From DASRWT01 sp963748485 (GTDB lineage: Bacteria > Methylomirabilota > Methylomirabilia > Rokubacteriales > CSP1-6), in the NCBI GenBank assembly GCA_963748485.1, contig CAVVJF010000022.1, positions 372,001 to 436,000 of the forward strand: a stretch of DNA of 64,000 nucleotides, read 5' to 3'. Shown here piece after piece: positions 44,859 through 52,809 of this stretch. A program made the position numbers and the translations under genes. The notes under the pieces are model-generated. The model searched no databases. It was not told the origin of the DNA and saw nothing but the letters and a program-made list of their open reading frames with translations. Position 1 is the stretch's first letter; every line of letters starts with the position of its first letter.

Positions 44859-45740
44859 CTACGCCACGTCGCCTCCGCCGCGCACGCGCGACACTCCTTC
44901 CTGCACCACCGAGGCGACGAGGGCGCCGTCGCGCCTGAAGACGCTCCCGCGCGCGAGCGCCCGGCCCTCGGCGGCGACCGGCACCACCTGCGCGTAGAGC
45001 AGCCACTCGTCGATGCGGAAGGGCCGGTGGAACCACATGCCGTGGTTCAGGCTGGCCTGCTCCATGCGCGGATCCACCCACGCCAGGCCCAGCGGGTAGC
45101 ACGCGATATCGAGCAGCGTCATGTCGGACGCGTACGCGAGCGCGGCCGCGTGCAGGACTGAATCGTCGGGCAGCCGGCCGGCGATGCGCAGCCAGGTGTG
45201 GGCCACCGGCGGCACGGGCGGCGGGTCCACGATGGGCACGGGGTTCACCTGGCGGATCTCCACCGCGCGGTGGGCCAGCAGCCAGCCGCGATCCTCCGGA
45301 CGCAGCCGCGCCGCCTCCATCTGGCGGTGCTCGAGCTCGGTGGCGAGCCCATCCGGGCCGGCCACCGCCGGCATGATCTCGTGCTGATGCGTGTGGCCGC
45401 TCGCGCCGTCGCTGGTGAAGGATACCGTGGCCAGCAGGATCTCGCGGTCGCCCTGCCACGCGGAGACCTGTCGCTGGGCGAAGCGGCGACCGTCGCGCAG
45501 CCGGCGAACCCGATACTCGATGGGCACGCCGGGGTCACCGGGGACGAGAAAGCTCACGTGTAGCCCGTGGCAGCGCCGGTCCTTCGCGGTCCCCGCCGCC
45601 GCCACGAGCGTCTGCGCCAGCAAATCGCCGCCGAACATGCGCGGGCGTGAGCGTTCGATGGCGCGTCCTTCGAAGCGGTCGTCACCCAGGGGCGCGAGGG
45701 TGAGGCCGTCGAGCAGGATCGTGAGCGGGTCGGTGGTCAT
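44859..45740 (-). CDS. tesB: Acyl-CoA thioesterase II (TesB family)
   Basis: 293 aa double-hotdog thioesterase. It has the TesB patterns RMFGGDLLAQTLVAA, HGLHVSFLVPGDPGVPIEYRV, HTWLRIAGRLPDD, WFHRPFRIDEWLLY and GALVASVVQEGVSR. It hydrolyses acyl-CoA to free acid and CoA. At the usual catalytic Asp (SLDHxMWFH in family members) this protein reads ASLNHGMWFH, so Asn232 replaces Asp; Gln280 is kept. Activity may therefore be altered. It is divergent from the amidohydrolase gene, with a shared 37-bp promoter region. Confidence 0.88.
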   Translation of the reverse strand: MTTDPLTILLDGLTLAPLGDDRFEGRAIERSRPRMFGGDLLAQTLVAAAGTAKDRRCHGLHVSFLVPGDPGVPIEYRVRRLRDGRRFAQRQVSAWQGDREILLATVSFTSDGASGHTHQHEIMPAVAGPDGLATELEHRQMEAARLRPEDRGWLLAHRAVEIRQVNPVPIVDPPPVPPVAHTWLRIAGRLPDDSVLHAAALAYASDMTLLDIACYPLGLAWVDPRMEQASLNHGMWFHRPFRIDEWLLYAQVVPVAAEGRALARGSVFRRDGALVASVVQEGVSRVRGGGDVA

Positions 45741-45763
45741 GGCGACGGGGGGTCCGGAGCCGC

Positions 45764-45771
45764 ATTATACT
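45764..45771. promoter_or_regulatory. Overlapping divergent -10 boxes (tesB and amidohydrolase)
   Basis: ATTATA at 45764-45769 is TATAAT on the minus strand, facing tesB. TATACT at 45766-45771 is a plus-strand -10 facing the amidohydrolase. They share four bases inside a 37-bp spacer. The plus-strand start would fall on or next to ATG 45778, giving a leaderless mRNA. No strong -35 was found on either side, so this is a probable rather than certain promoter pair. Confidence 0.55.
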
Positions 45772-45777
45772 GGGCCC

Positions 45778-47244
45778 ATGAGAAACGAGAACCCGCACGC
45801 CTTCCGCGTTCGACCCGGCCTGCGCCGGGGGCTCACCACCGAGACCCCGCTCCCGACCCGGCTCGTCTCCAACGAGGAGTTCCCTCCGCTGCCGCAGACC
45901 GCCGCGCAGGCGCGGGTGGAGCGCGGTATCCTCGCGGAGGCCGATCGTCTGGCGCCGCGGCTGGGCCTGTCGCGGCGTGACTTCCTCCGCACCGGCGGGG
46001 GCATGGCGGTCTCGCTGCTGGCGATGAACGCGGTGTTCGGGCGTTTCTTCGACGTGCTGCCCGTCGAGGCCGCGGAGCCCGTCGCCTTCCAGGAGCGCGC
46101 GGGCGCGCCCTACTTCATCTTCGACGTGCAGCTCCACTACGTGGGCGCCGGCTACGATCCCGCCGGCGACGCGGGCCGGCGGGGCGGGGTGAGCAAGCAG
46201 GCGCTGATGGGGCTGCGGCGCAACTCGCGCCGGCTCAACCCCAAGCTCGCCGGGGACAGCGGCACCCTGGCCGACCTCTCGTGGGCGAACATGGTCAAGG
46301 AGGTCTTCCTCGACAGCGAGACCGCCATCGGCCTGATCTCGACGCCGCCCGGCCCCTATCCCCAGGAAGCGGTGGTGCCGCCGAAGGAGATGACGCACTT
46401 CCGCGACGAGATCAACCGCATCACTCAGTCGCGGCGGATGCTCGCGCATGGGCTTATCACGCCCCAGCTCGGCCAGGCCGACCTCGACTTCATGGATCAG
46501 CAGGCGGCCACGCTGAAGGTCGACGCGTGGAAGGGCTACACCGGCGCCGCCCCCCAGGGCTTCGACCGAGGCTGGTTCGTGGACGACGAGAAGATCGCGT
46601 ATCCCATGCTCGAGCGGGCGCGCCGGCTCGGGGTCAAGCGGATCTGCCTGCACAAGGGCCTGCCGCTCGGTCCCGTGGCCGACTTCAATCACCCGCGGGA
46701 CATGATCAAGGCGGCGCGGGACTTCCGCGATCTGGACTTCATCGCCTATCATGCAGGGCTGCTCTCCGTGCGCGAGGCCGGGCAGAGCGCTGACATCCCG
46801 TGGACGTCGGAGTTCTGCCGGATGCGCAAGAAGGAGCCGGCCCTTCGCAATATCTACATGGAGCTGGGATCCACCTTCGGGCAGCTCGTCACCACTAACC
46901 CCACCGCGTGCGCGCACCTGCTCGGCCAGGTCATCGACGCGTTCGGCGCCGATCACGTGCTGTGGGGCACCGACTCCATCTGGTACGGGACGCCGCAGTG
47001 GCAGATCGAGGCCTTCCGCCGCTTCGAGATCCCCCAGGCCCTGATCGACCAGCACGGATACACCGCGCTCAGTCGCACGATCAAGGAGCAAATCTTCGGG
47101 CTCAACGCCGCACGTCTCTTCGGCATCGACGTCAACGCGCAGCGGAACGAGATCCCGAAGGACTACCTGAGCCGCGTCAAGATGGCCTATCGCGAGGAGG
47201 GCCCCGCACCCAGCCACCGCTGGTACGGGTGGGTCGCGTCCTGA
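45778..47244 (+). CDS. Tat-exported amidohydrolase (amidohydrolase_2 family)
   Basis: 488 aa. A twin-arginine signal LSRRDFLRTGGGMAVSLLAM sits unusually far in (~residues 63-85), after a ~60-residue cytoplasmic head. The metal-dependent hydrolase barrel follows: FDVQLHYVG, VKRICLHKGLPLGP, LDFIAYHAGLLS and VLWGTDSIWYG. The first motif has Gln where family members usually have the first His of D-x-H-x-H. ATG 45778 lies 7 bases after a TATACT box and has no ribosome site. The enzyme probably cleaves or decarboxylates an organic acid or amide outside the cytoplasm. Two MFS transporters follow it. Confidence 0.82.
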   Translation: MRNENPHAFRVRPGLRRGLTTETPLPTRLVSNEEFPPLPQTAAQARVERGILAEADRLAPRLGLSRRDFLRTGGGMAVSLLAMNAVFGRFFDVLPVEAAEPVAFQERAGAPYFIFDVQLHYVGAGYDPAGDAGRRGGVSKQALMGLRRNSRRLNPKLAGDSGTLADLSWANMVKEVFLDSETAIGLISTPPGPYPQEAVVPPKEMTHFRDEINRITQSRRMLAHGLITPQLGQADLDFMDQQAATLKVDAWKGYTGAAPQGFDRGWFVDDEKIAYPMLERARRLGVKRICLHKGLPLGPVADFNHPRDMIKAARDFRDLDFIAYHAGLLSVREAGQSADIPWTSEFCRMRKKEPALRNIYMELGSTFGQLVTTNPTACAHLLGQVIDAFGADHVLWGTDSIWYGTPQWQIEAFRRFEIPQALIDQHGYTALSRTIKEQIFGLNAARLFGIDVNAQRNEIPKDYLSRVKMAYREEGPAPSHRWYGWVAS

Positions 47245-48515
47245 CGCCGGCCCGCATTCCGAGCCGGGCCCGGCTGATGGCCACGCTGTTCGTGGCCCAG
47301 GTGTTCGGCAGCACCGGTCACTCCATCAGCCTCGCCGTCGGCAGCATCCTCGCCGCCAGCATCACCGGCACCAACACCTGGTCGGGCCTTCCCGTGGGAG
47401 TCGGCGCGCTCGGCACCGCGCTCGCGAGCTGGCCCCTGGCGCGCCTCATGGCTCGTACGGGACGCCGGCCGGGGCTCGCGCTCGGCTATGGCCTCGCCGC
47501 CGCCGGCTCCGTGCTCGGCATGCTCGGCGTGATCGGGGGAAGCTTCGCCGTCATGCTCGCCGGCATGGCGCTGTTCGGCGTTGGCAGCACCTCGAATCTC
47601 CTCGCCCGCTATGCCGCCGCCGACATCACCGCGCCCACGGGGCGCGGCCGCGCCATGGGCGTCATCGTGTGGGGCTCCACCGTGGGCTCCATCATCGGGC
47701 CGAACCTGATGGACCCGGCGCTGCGCGTGGGCGTGCTCCTCGGCATCTCCTCGGCGGCGAGCGCCTTCCTCGTCAGCGTGGCGGGGTACGGTCTCGCCGG
47801 CGTCCTCATCGCGGCGCTCCTGCGCCCCGACCCGCTCGCCATCGCGCGTGAGGAGGAGGCGCGGGCCCGCCGTGAGGCGGGAGCGGGCGCTGCGCGCCCC
47901 GCCGCGCCCGCCCGCGTGCTCGGTGAGCTCATGGCGGACGTTCGGGTGCAGATTGCGCTCACCACGCTGATGGTGGGCCAGTTCGTCATGATCGCCACCA
48001 CCTCCACCTCGCCGGTATACCTCCATGACCAGGGGCATCAGGTCGGGACCATCGGCGTGGCCGTGGCGCTGCATCTCGCCGGGATGTACGTGACCTCGCC
48101 GCTCTCGGGCTGGCTCGCCGATCGCATGGGCCGCTTGCCCACCATCGGCGCGGGCGCGCTCATTCTCATCGGCGCCGTCGCGCTCGCAGGCCTCGTGCCG
48201 GGAAGCAACGGGCCGCTCGTGATCCTCGGCCTCTTCCTGAACGGGATCGGCTGGAATCTGGCCTTCGTCGCGGGCAGCGCGCTGCTCACCGACGCGCTCG
48301 CCCCGTCCGAGCGCGCTTCCATCCAGGGGCTGGCCGACCTCTGCATGGGCCTCATGGGCGCGCTCGGCTCCGCCGCGGGCGGGATGATCCTGGGCATCTG
48401 GGGGTTCGCCATCCTGAACGCCGTCGGTGCCGTGCTCACCTTCGGCCCGCTCGCGGTCACGCTGCTTCGCCGTCCGGCCCTCGCCGCGGCCTCGCTCCGC
48501 GCGCCTCTGCTATAG
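47229..48515 (+). CDS. MFS transporter
   Basis: 428 aa with ~12 predicted helices. It shows the MFS loop patterns ARLMARTGRRPGLALGYG and SGWLADRMGRLPTIGAGAL and a charged cytoplasmic loop (AREEEARARREAG) between the halves. GTG 47229 overlaps the amidohydrolase end by 16 bp; ATG 47277 is an alternative start. The coupling suggests it moves the substrate or product of the exported amidohydrolase. Confidence 0.87.
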   Translation: MGRVLTPARIPSRARLMATLFVAQVFGSTGHSISLAVGSILAASITGTNTWSGLPVGVGALGTALASWPLARLMARTGRRPGLALGYGLAAAGSVLGMLGVIGGSFAVMLAGMALFGVGSTSNLLARYAAADITAPTGRGRAMGVIVWGSTVGSIIGPNLMDPALRVGVLLGISSAASAFLVSVAGYGLAGVLIAALLRPDPLAIAREEEARARREAGAGAARPAAPARVLGELMADVRVQIALTTLMVGQFVMIATTSTSPVYLHDQGHQVGTIGVAVALHLAGMYVTSPLSGWLADRMGRLPTIGAGALILIGAVALAGLVPGSNGPLVILGLFLNGIGWNLAFVAGSALLTDALAPSERASIQGLADLCMGLMGALGSAAGGMILGIWGFAILNAVGAVLTFGPLAVTLLRRPALAAASLRAPLL

Positions 48516-48516
48516 T
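48511..48516 (+). promoter_or_regulatory. Possible -10 element (TATAGT) over the upstream stop codon
   Basis: TATAGT overlaps the TAG stop of the first MFS gene and lies 12 bases before ATG 48529, which has no Shine-Dalgarno. It would give a leader of about 5-6 bases. No clear -35 was seen, so this could be chance. Confidence 0.3.
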
Positions 48517-48528
48517 CGAGGCAGCCCC

Positions 48529-49782
48529 ATGTCCTCGCCCCGCGTGTTCTACGGCTGGTGGATCACCATCTCGTTCGCGGTGATGGTCTTCATCTCGGCC
48601 GGGGTGCGGCACGCGGTGGGCCCGTTCCTCAAGCCGATGGTGGCCGATCTCGGTGTGGACCGCGCGACCTTCTCGCTCGTCATCGCCCTCGGGCTCTTCC
48701 TCTACGGCGCCTTCATGCCGTGGGTGGGCAGCCTCGCCGATCGTCTGGGGCCGCGCTTCGTCACCTCCGCGGGCTCGGTTCTGCTCGCGATCTCGCTCGC
48801 CCTCGTCGGCTTCTGCCAGAACCTTTGGCAGCTCGCGCTGGTCTACGGCGTGCTCGCCTCGATCGGGCTCGCCGCCACCGGTCCGGTGGTGGCGAACGCG
48901 GTGGTGTCGCGGTGGTTCAGCCGCCGGCGCGGCACCGCGGTGTCCATCCTCGGCAGCGCGTCGATGACGGGGATGAGCCTCCTCGTCCCGCTGCTGGCCT
49001 GGCTCATCGCGACGCTGGGCTGGCGGCACACCTATGGCGTGATCGGCGCCGCGGTGCTCCTCCTGATGCTGCCCCTCTGCCTCTTCGTCGTGCGCGACAC
49101 GCCGGAGGCCATGGGCCTGGGGCCGGACGGGGATGCGCTGCCGCCGGGGGCGACGGTGGTGGCGCCCGTGCGCACCCCCGCCAGCGCCGCGCTGCGCACG
49201 GTGGCGTTCTGGCAGCTCGCCGGCTCGTTTTTCACCTGCGGCTTCTCGATGAGCCTGATCTCCTCGCACGGTGTCCCCATGCTCACGGATCACGGCTACA
49301 CGCCGATCTTCGCCTCGTGGATCATCGGGGTGCTCGGCGCCTCCAGCATCGTCTTCACGCTCGCCCTCGGCGCCCTCGCCGATCGCTACGGCGCGCGCCC
49401 GGTGCTGGGGAGTATCTACGCGGGCCGCGCCGCCGTCTTCGCGTGCCTGTTCCTCATCCGCGACACGCCGTTCGCGATCCTCGCCATCGCCGCGGTGGGG
49501 GGCGTGACCATCGCCGGCTCGATGTCCATGACGTCGATGCTCACCGCCAGCATCTACGGGCGCTACTCGGTCGGCTCGATCCTCGGGGTGATCTTCCTCG
49601 TGCATCAGACGGGCGCCGCGCTGGGCTCCTCGCTGGCGGGCGCGCTCTTCGAATCGACCGGGGGCTACGGGACCATGTATGCTCTGGCCTGCGCCTTCTT
49701 GCTGGTCGCGGGCGTCGTCAGCCTGCGTGTCGACAGCGGTACCCGCATCGTGCGCTGGGCGCCCCGTGGCGCCCGCGCCTGA
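48529..49782 (+). CDS. MFS transporter, OFA (oxalate/formate antiporter-like) type
   Basis: 417 aa with 12 helices. It starts SSPRVFYGWWITISFAVMVF, a typical N-terminus of the OFA/monocarboxylate branch, and continues with MPWVGSLADRLGPRFV, VSRWFSRRRGTAVSILGSASMTG and LGALADRYGARPVLG. It likely transports an organic acid anion. It lies 13 bp after the first MFS gene and only 16 bp before the monooxygenase gene. Confidence 0.88.
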   Translation: MSSPRVFYGWWITISFAVMVFISAGVRHAVGPFLKPMVADLGVDRATFSLVIALGLFLYGAFMPWVGSLADRLGPRFVTSAGSVLLAISLALVGFCQNLWQLALVYGVLASIGLAATGPVVANAVVSRWFSRRRGTAVSILGSASMTGMSLLVPLLAWLIATLGWRHTYGVIGAAVLLLMLPLCLFVVRDTPEAMGLGPDGDALPPGATVVAPVRTPASAALRTVAFWQLAGSFFTCGFSMSLISSHGVPMLTDHGYTPIFASWIIGVLGASSIVFTLALGALADRYGARPVLGSIYAGRAAVFACLFLIRDTPFAILAIAAVGGVTIAGSMSMTSMLTASIYGRYSVGSILGVIFLVHQTGAALGSSLAGALFESTGGYGTMYALACAFLLVAGVVSLRVDSGTRIVRWAPRGARA

Positions 49783-49798
49783 GATCCCAAAGGAGACG

Positions 49799-50110
49799 AT
49801 GATGGCTGACGTGCTCACGGTGGTGGCGAAGATCCGGGCGGCCAAGGGAAAGGGCGACGCGCTGGCCGCGCTGCTGAAGGAACAGGTGGCGGCGGTGAAG
49901 AAGGCGGAGCCCGGCTGCCTGATCTACCGCCCGCACCGCTCGACGAAGGATCCCGACGTCTTCATCTTTTACGAGCAGTACAAGGACGACGCCGCCTTCG
50001 ATCTTCACCGGAAGGCCCCGCATCTCGCCGCCTATCGCGAGCGGCGCGAGAAGGAAGGCCTCACCGAGGGCGCCGCGGAAGTCGACATCTACCGCTCGAT
50101 CACCGACTAA
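49799..50110 (+). CDS. Antibiotic biosynthesis monooxygenase (ABM)-domain protein
   Basis: 103 aa; two ATGs in tandem (49799, 49802) follow AAAGGAG. The single dimeric ferredoxin-like domain reads LTVVAKIRAAKGKGDALAALL ... EPGCLIYRPHRS ... FIFYEQYKDDAAFDLHRKAPHLAAY, the ABM/YgiN pattern. Members oxidise quinol-like or aromatic compounds without cofactors, or act as stress proteins. It may belong with the amidohydrolase/MFS unit upstream. Confidence 0.85.
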   Translation: MMADVLTVVAKIRAAKGKGDALAALLKEQVAAVKKAEPGCLIYRPHRSTKDPDVFIFYEQYKDDAAFDLHRKAPHLAAYRERREKEGLTEGAAEVDIYRSITD

Positions 50111-50139
50111 GCGGCCGAGCGCCGGATCGTCCGCCGGCC

Positions 50140-50487
50140 ATGCCCATCCAGATCGTGAGGGCGCCGGTCACGCTCGGCGATCTCCGCCAGATAGCGACCG
50201 CGCAGTTTGGCGACTTCGTCAAGGCGGTGGTGGATGTCGCTCGCGGGATCATGGCGATCGGCGGTGAGCTGCACGCGGACGAGGAGGCGCTGCTCATCGA
50301 GGATGGATCTCGGCAGCCCGACCTCTGGGGAATCAACCTCTATCCTGATCGGGGGCCGGACGAGCGAGTGGAGTTCGATTCGATGATCAATGTCAGGCCG
50401 TCTCAGGGCAATCGATCGCGCGGGGTCGACGATCCGGTGGCGCGGCGCCAGATCGAGGAGGTTGTCGGGAGGCTCGTCGCGACATGA
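50140..50487 (+). CDS. DUF5674 family protein
   Basis: 115 aa. It shows the DUF5674 pattern: an alpha-helical head (LGDLRQIATAQFGDFVKAVVDVARGIMAIGGELHADEEALLI), then DLWGINLYPDRGPDERVEFDSMINVRPSQGNRSRGVDD. The function of the family is unknown. It overlaps the next gene by 4 bp (ATGA), so the two products probably work together. Confidence 0.75.
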   Translation: MPIQIVRAPVTLGDLRQIATAQFGDFVKAVVDVARGIMAIGGELHADEEALLIEDGSRQPDLWGINLYPDRGPDERVEFDSMINVRPSQGNRSRGVDDPVARRQIEEVVGRLVAT

Positions 50488-50822
50488 CCTTGGTCCCGCC
50501 TCGGCACCCGGAGCTGGGCCTCGGCCGCTGGGGGACGATGTCTCTGGCGGAGCAGCTGGGCAATGTCGGCAGCGAGGTGGGTCGGATGCGACGCTGGGCG
50601 GGCCGCGACGAGCGCTTGGCCACCGGCGCGTTCGAGCGAGCGCTCGAGCTCATCGATCTCACGCTCTCGGATCCACGCTGGCGATCACGGCTACGAGAGA
50701 TCGCCCGCTCCCGGGAGCTGCTCTGTGACGCGGCCGCCGGGGGTGGCACGTACGGCACGACCCTCGAGGCGATGGACCGCTATTTCCTCGCGTTCGCGAT
50801 GGCGGCTCGCGCCTCCCGCTAG
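50484..50822 (+). CDS. Hypothetical protein partnered with DUF5674
   Basis: 112 aa. A conserved-looking segment SLAEQLGNVGSEVGRMRRW ... FERALELIDLTLSDPRW ... REIARSRELLCDA ... DRYFLAFAMAAR suggests an all-helical small protein. As far as I recall, similar proteins occur beside DUF5674 genes. The ATGA overlap supports a functional pair; a toxin-antitoxin or regulatory role is possible but unproven. Confidence 0.65.
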   Translation: MTLVPPRHPELGLGRWGTMSLAEQLGNVGSEVGRMRRWAGRDERLATGAFERALELIDLTLSDPRWRSRLREIARSRELLCDAAAGGGTYGTTLEAMDRYFLAFAMAARASR

Positions 50823-50828
50823 CTCACC

Positions 50829-51986
50829 TTATCGCCCGGTGAAGTGGGGCATGACCTCCTTGCCGAGCCGGGCCAGCTGCTCGACCATCACCGCCTTGGG
50901 CGTGCCCATGCTGTTGGAGAGGTGTACGTACTCGAGGCCGGGGAAGCGCGCTTCGAGGTCGCGGAGGTAGGCCACCAGCTCCTCCGGCGGCCCCGCGAAC
51001 CACGCCCCCACCTTCATGTAGTCCTCCACCGTCGGCACGCCGGCGGCGCCCCAGCCGCCGCGCCTGGTGGAGGCGGCGAGCTGCGCGGGGGTGATGCCGG
51101 GCACGAAGCCGAGCGGCCCGAACATCTTCACGTGCTCCTCGTAGTACGGGGTGATCTCGCGCACGGCGCGATCGCGCGAGTCGGCGAGGTAGTAGAAGAT
51201 GCCGAGGCTCAGGCCCTCCCCGAGCTTCCAGTTCTTGCCCGCCCGCTGCGCGGATTCCTGGAAGGCATAGATGGACTTCTCCGCCATGGTCGCGGCCCCG
51301 CCGCCGATGAGCCCCTTGATTCCGTGCTTGTGCATGAAGTCCAGGCCGCGCGTGCTCGCGCTCACCACCGGCTGCCACGTCTCCACCGGCAGGTGAACGG
51401 GCCGCGGCACCAGCGTCAGCTCCTTCAGCTCGTAGCCGCGGTACGGCACGCGCGGCGGCAGCGCGTAGTGCTTGCCCTGATGCGAGAACGACTCCGCGGC
51501 GAAGGCCTTCATGATGATCTCGACCTGCTCCTCGAAGAGCTCACGGTTGGCCTCGCCGTCCAGCATGGGGGCGCCGAAGGTCTCGACTTCTCTCGTGTGA
51601 TAGCCGCGCCCGACGCCGAACACCGTCCGCCCGCGGGTGAGGATGTCGGCGGTGGCGAAGTCCTCGGCCAGCCGCAGCGGGTGCCACATGGGGGTGATGT
51701 TGAAGCCGCAGCCGACGCGGAGGCGCGAGGTGAGGTGCGCGAGGTGCACCGCCGCCATCAGGATGTTCGGGATGACTTCGTAGCCCTCGTGCTGGAAGTG
51801 ATGCTCGGCCAGCCACAGCGTGTGGTAGCCGTGGTCGTCCATCACACGGGCAATGGCCTCGGTCTTCTCGAAGACGGATGCCAGGTGCGCGTTGGAATAG
51901 CGGCGCTCGTTGGCGGGGGTGGCGTCCTGACCCATGTCGCCCAGATCCACGTGCCCCGCATACACATTCGAGAACTTGGTGATCAT
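50829..51986 (-). CDS. LLM class flavin-dependent oxidoreductase
   Basis: A second luciferase-like protein, 385 aa. ATG 51986 follows GAGGGGG and starts MITKFSNVYAGHVDLGDMG; the frame is open further upstream but without homology. Motifs: DDHGYHTLWLAEHHFQHEGY, LRVGCGFNITPMWHPLRLAEDFATAD, TVFGVGRGYHTREVETFG and late PEELVAYLRDLEARFPGLEYVHL. It is not close to the LLM protein at 33.3-34.6 kb, so the two likely have different substrates. Confidence 0.88.
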   Translation of the reverse strand: MITKFSNVYAGHVDLGDMGQDATPANERRYSNAHLASVFEKTEAIARVMDDHGYHTLWLAEHHFQHEGYEVIPNILMAAVHLAHLTSRLRVGCGFNITPMWHPLRLAEDFATADILTRGRTVFGVGRGYHTREVETFGAPMLDGEANRELFEEQVEIIMKAFAAESFSHQGKHYALPPRVPYRGYELKELTLVPRPVHLPVETWQPVVSASTRGLDFMHKHGIKGLIGGGAATMAEKSIYAFQESAQRAGKNWKLGEGLSLGIFYYLADSRDRAVREITPYYEEHVKMFGPLGFVPGITPAQLAASTRRGGWGAAGVPTVEDYMKVGAWFAGPPEELVAYLRDLEARFPGLEYVHLSNSMGTPKAVMVEQLARLGKEVMPHFTGR

Positions 51987-52079
51987 GTCGGATCCCCCTC
52001 GGGCCATCCTCGCCCGGAACGGGGTTTCTTGCCAAGTCGTATGGTAGGGCCGTGTGGTAAGAAGGACGGGAGGTCCTCC

Positions 52080-52766
52080 ATGCTCGACGGATCGGCGGCG
52101 CGGCAGGGCGGACGCGCGGTACTTGCGCTTTGGGTAGTACTCCTCGCCGGGTGCATCACGCCCCTCTATACGTGGGACACACACACCACCTCCACGCCGC
52201 GGCCGGCGTCGGTGAGCGTCGCGGCGCTTGCGGCGGAACCGGTGGCGACGCTTGGAGTCGTCGCGCCGCCCGCGCTCCAGGGATTCAGCTCGTCCATGTC
52301 TCAGTCCCTGGCCCGAGCCCTGTCGGAGGCGTCGCCCCCGATCCGGGGCGCGGCCCCGTCGGAGATCGTGAGCGCGGTGAACGAACGAGGGCTGGCCGCG
52401 GAATACGCGGATCTCCTGACGGGCTTTGGCCGGAACGGCATTCTCGAGCGCGAGCGGCTGGGGCGGCTCGGCACTGCGCTCGGCTCGCGGTATGTCCTGC
52501 TGCCGGGGCTCGCGGCGGTCGACCAGGTGCTGGTGGACCGCTTCGAGGTCACCGGCTTCAAACTGGTTCGGAATCAGGTCATCACCCTGCGGCTCTGGCT
52601 GCAGCTCTGGGACACGCGGACCGGCCACCTCGTGTGGGAATCGGCCGGGGAGGTCGCGGCGGCGAGCACGCTCCTCGTCGCCGGACGAGTCACCCCCCTC
52701 GACGCGCTCGCGCAGAAGCTCTGGTTTCGCATGGTGCAGGACGACCTGCTGGCCGCCGGGAAGTGA
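52080..52766 (+). CDS. Putative outer-membrane lipoprotein
   Basis: 228 aa; GGGAGG precedes ATG 52080. The signal peptide ends in a lipobox LAGC (Cys25). The mature part contains FSSSMSQSLARALSEASP, LGTALGSRYVLLPGLAAVDQV, ITLRLWLQLWDTRTGHLVWESAGEV. This recalls CsgG/GNA1162-like lipoproteins that measure or assemble envelope structures, but the match is loose. It is followed by the TPR gene 43 bp later. Confidence 0.7.
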   Translation: MLDGSAARQGGRAVLALWVVLLAGCITPLYTWDTHTTSTPRPASVSVAALAAEPVATLGVVAPPALQGFSSSMSQSLARALSEASPPIRGAAPSEIVSAVNERGLAAEYADLLTGFGRNGILERERLGRLGTALGSRYVLLPGLAAVDQVLVDRFEVTGFKLVRNQVITLRLWLQLWDTRTGHLVWESAGEVAAASTLLVAGRVTPLDALAQKLWFRMVQDDLLAAGK

Positions 52767-52809
52767 GGTGTTGATCTTCGCCCCCGATTCCTAGGAGACT
52801 GGTCTCACC

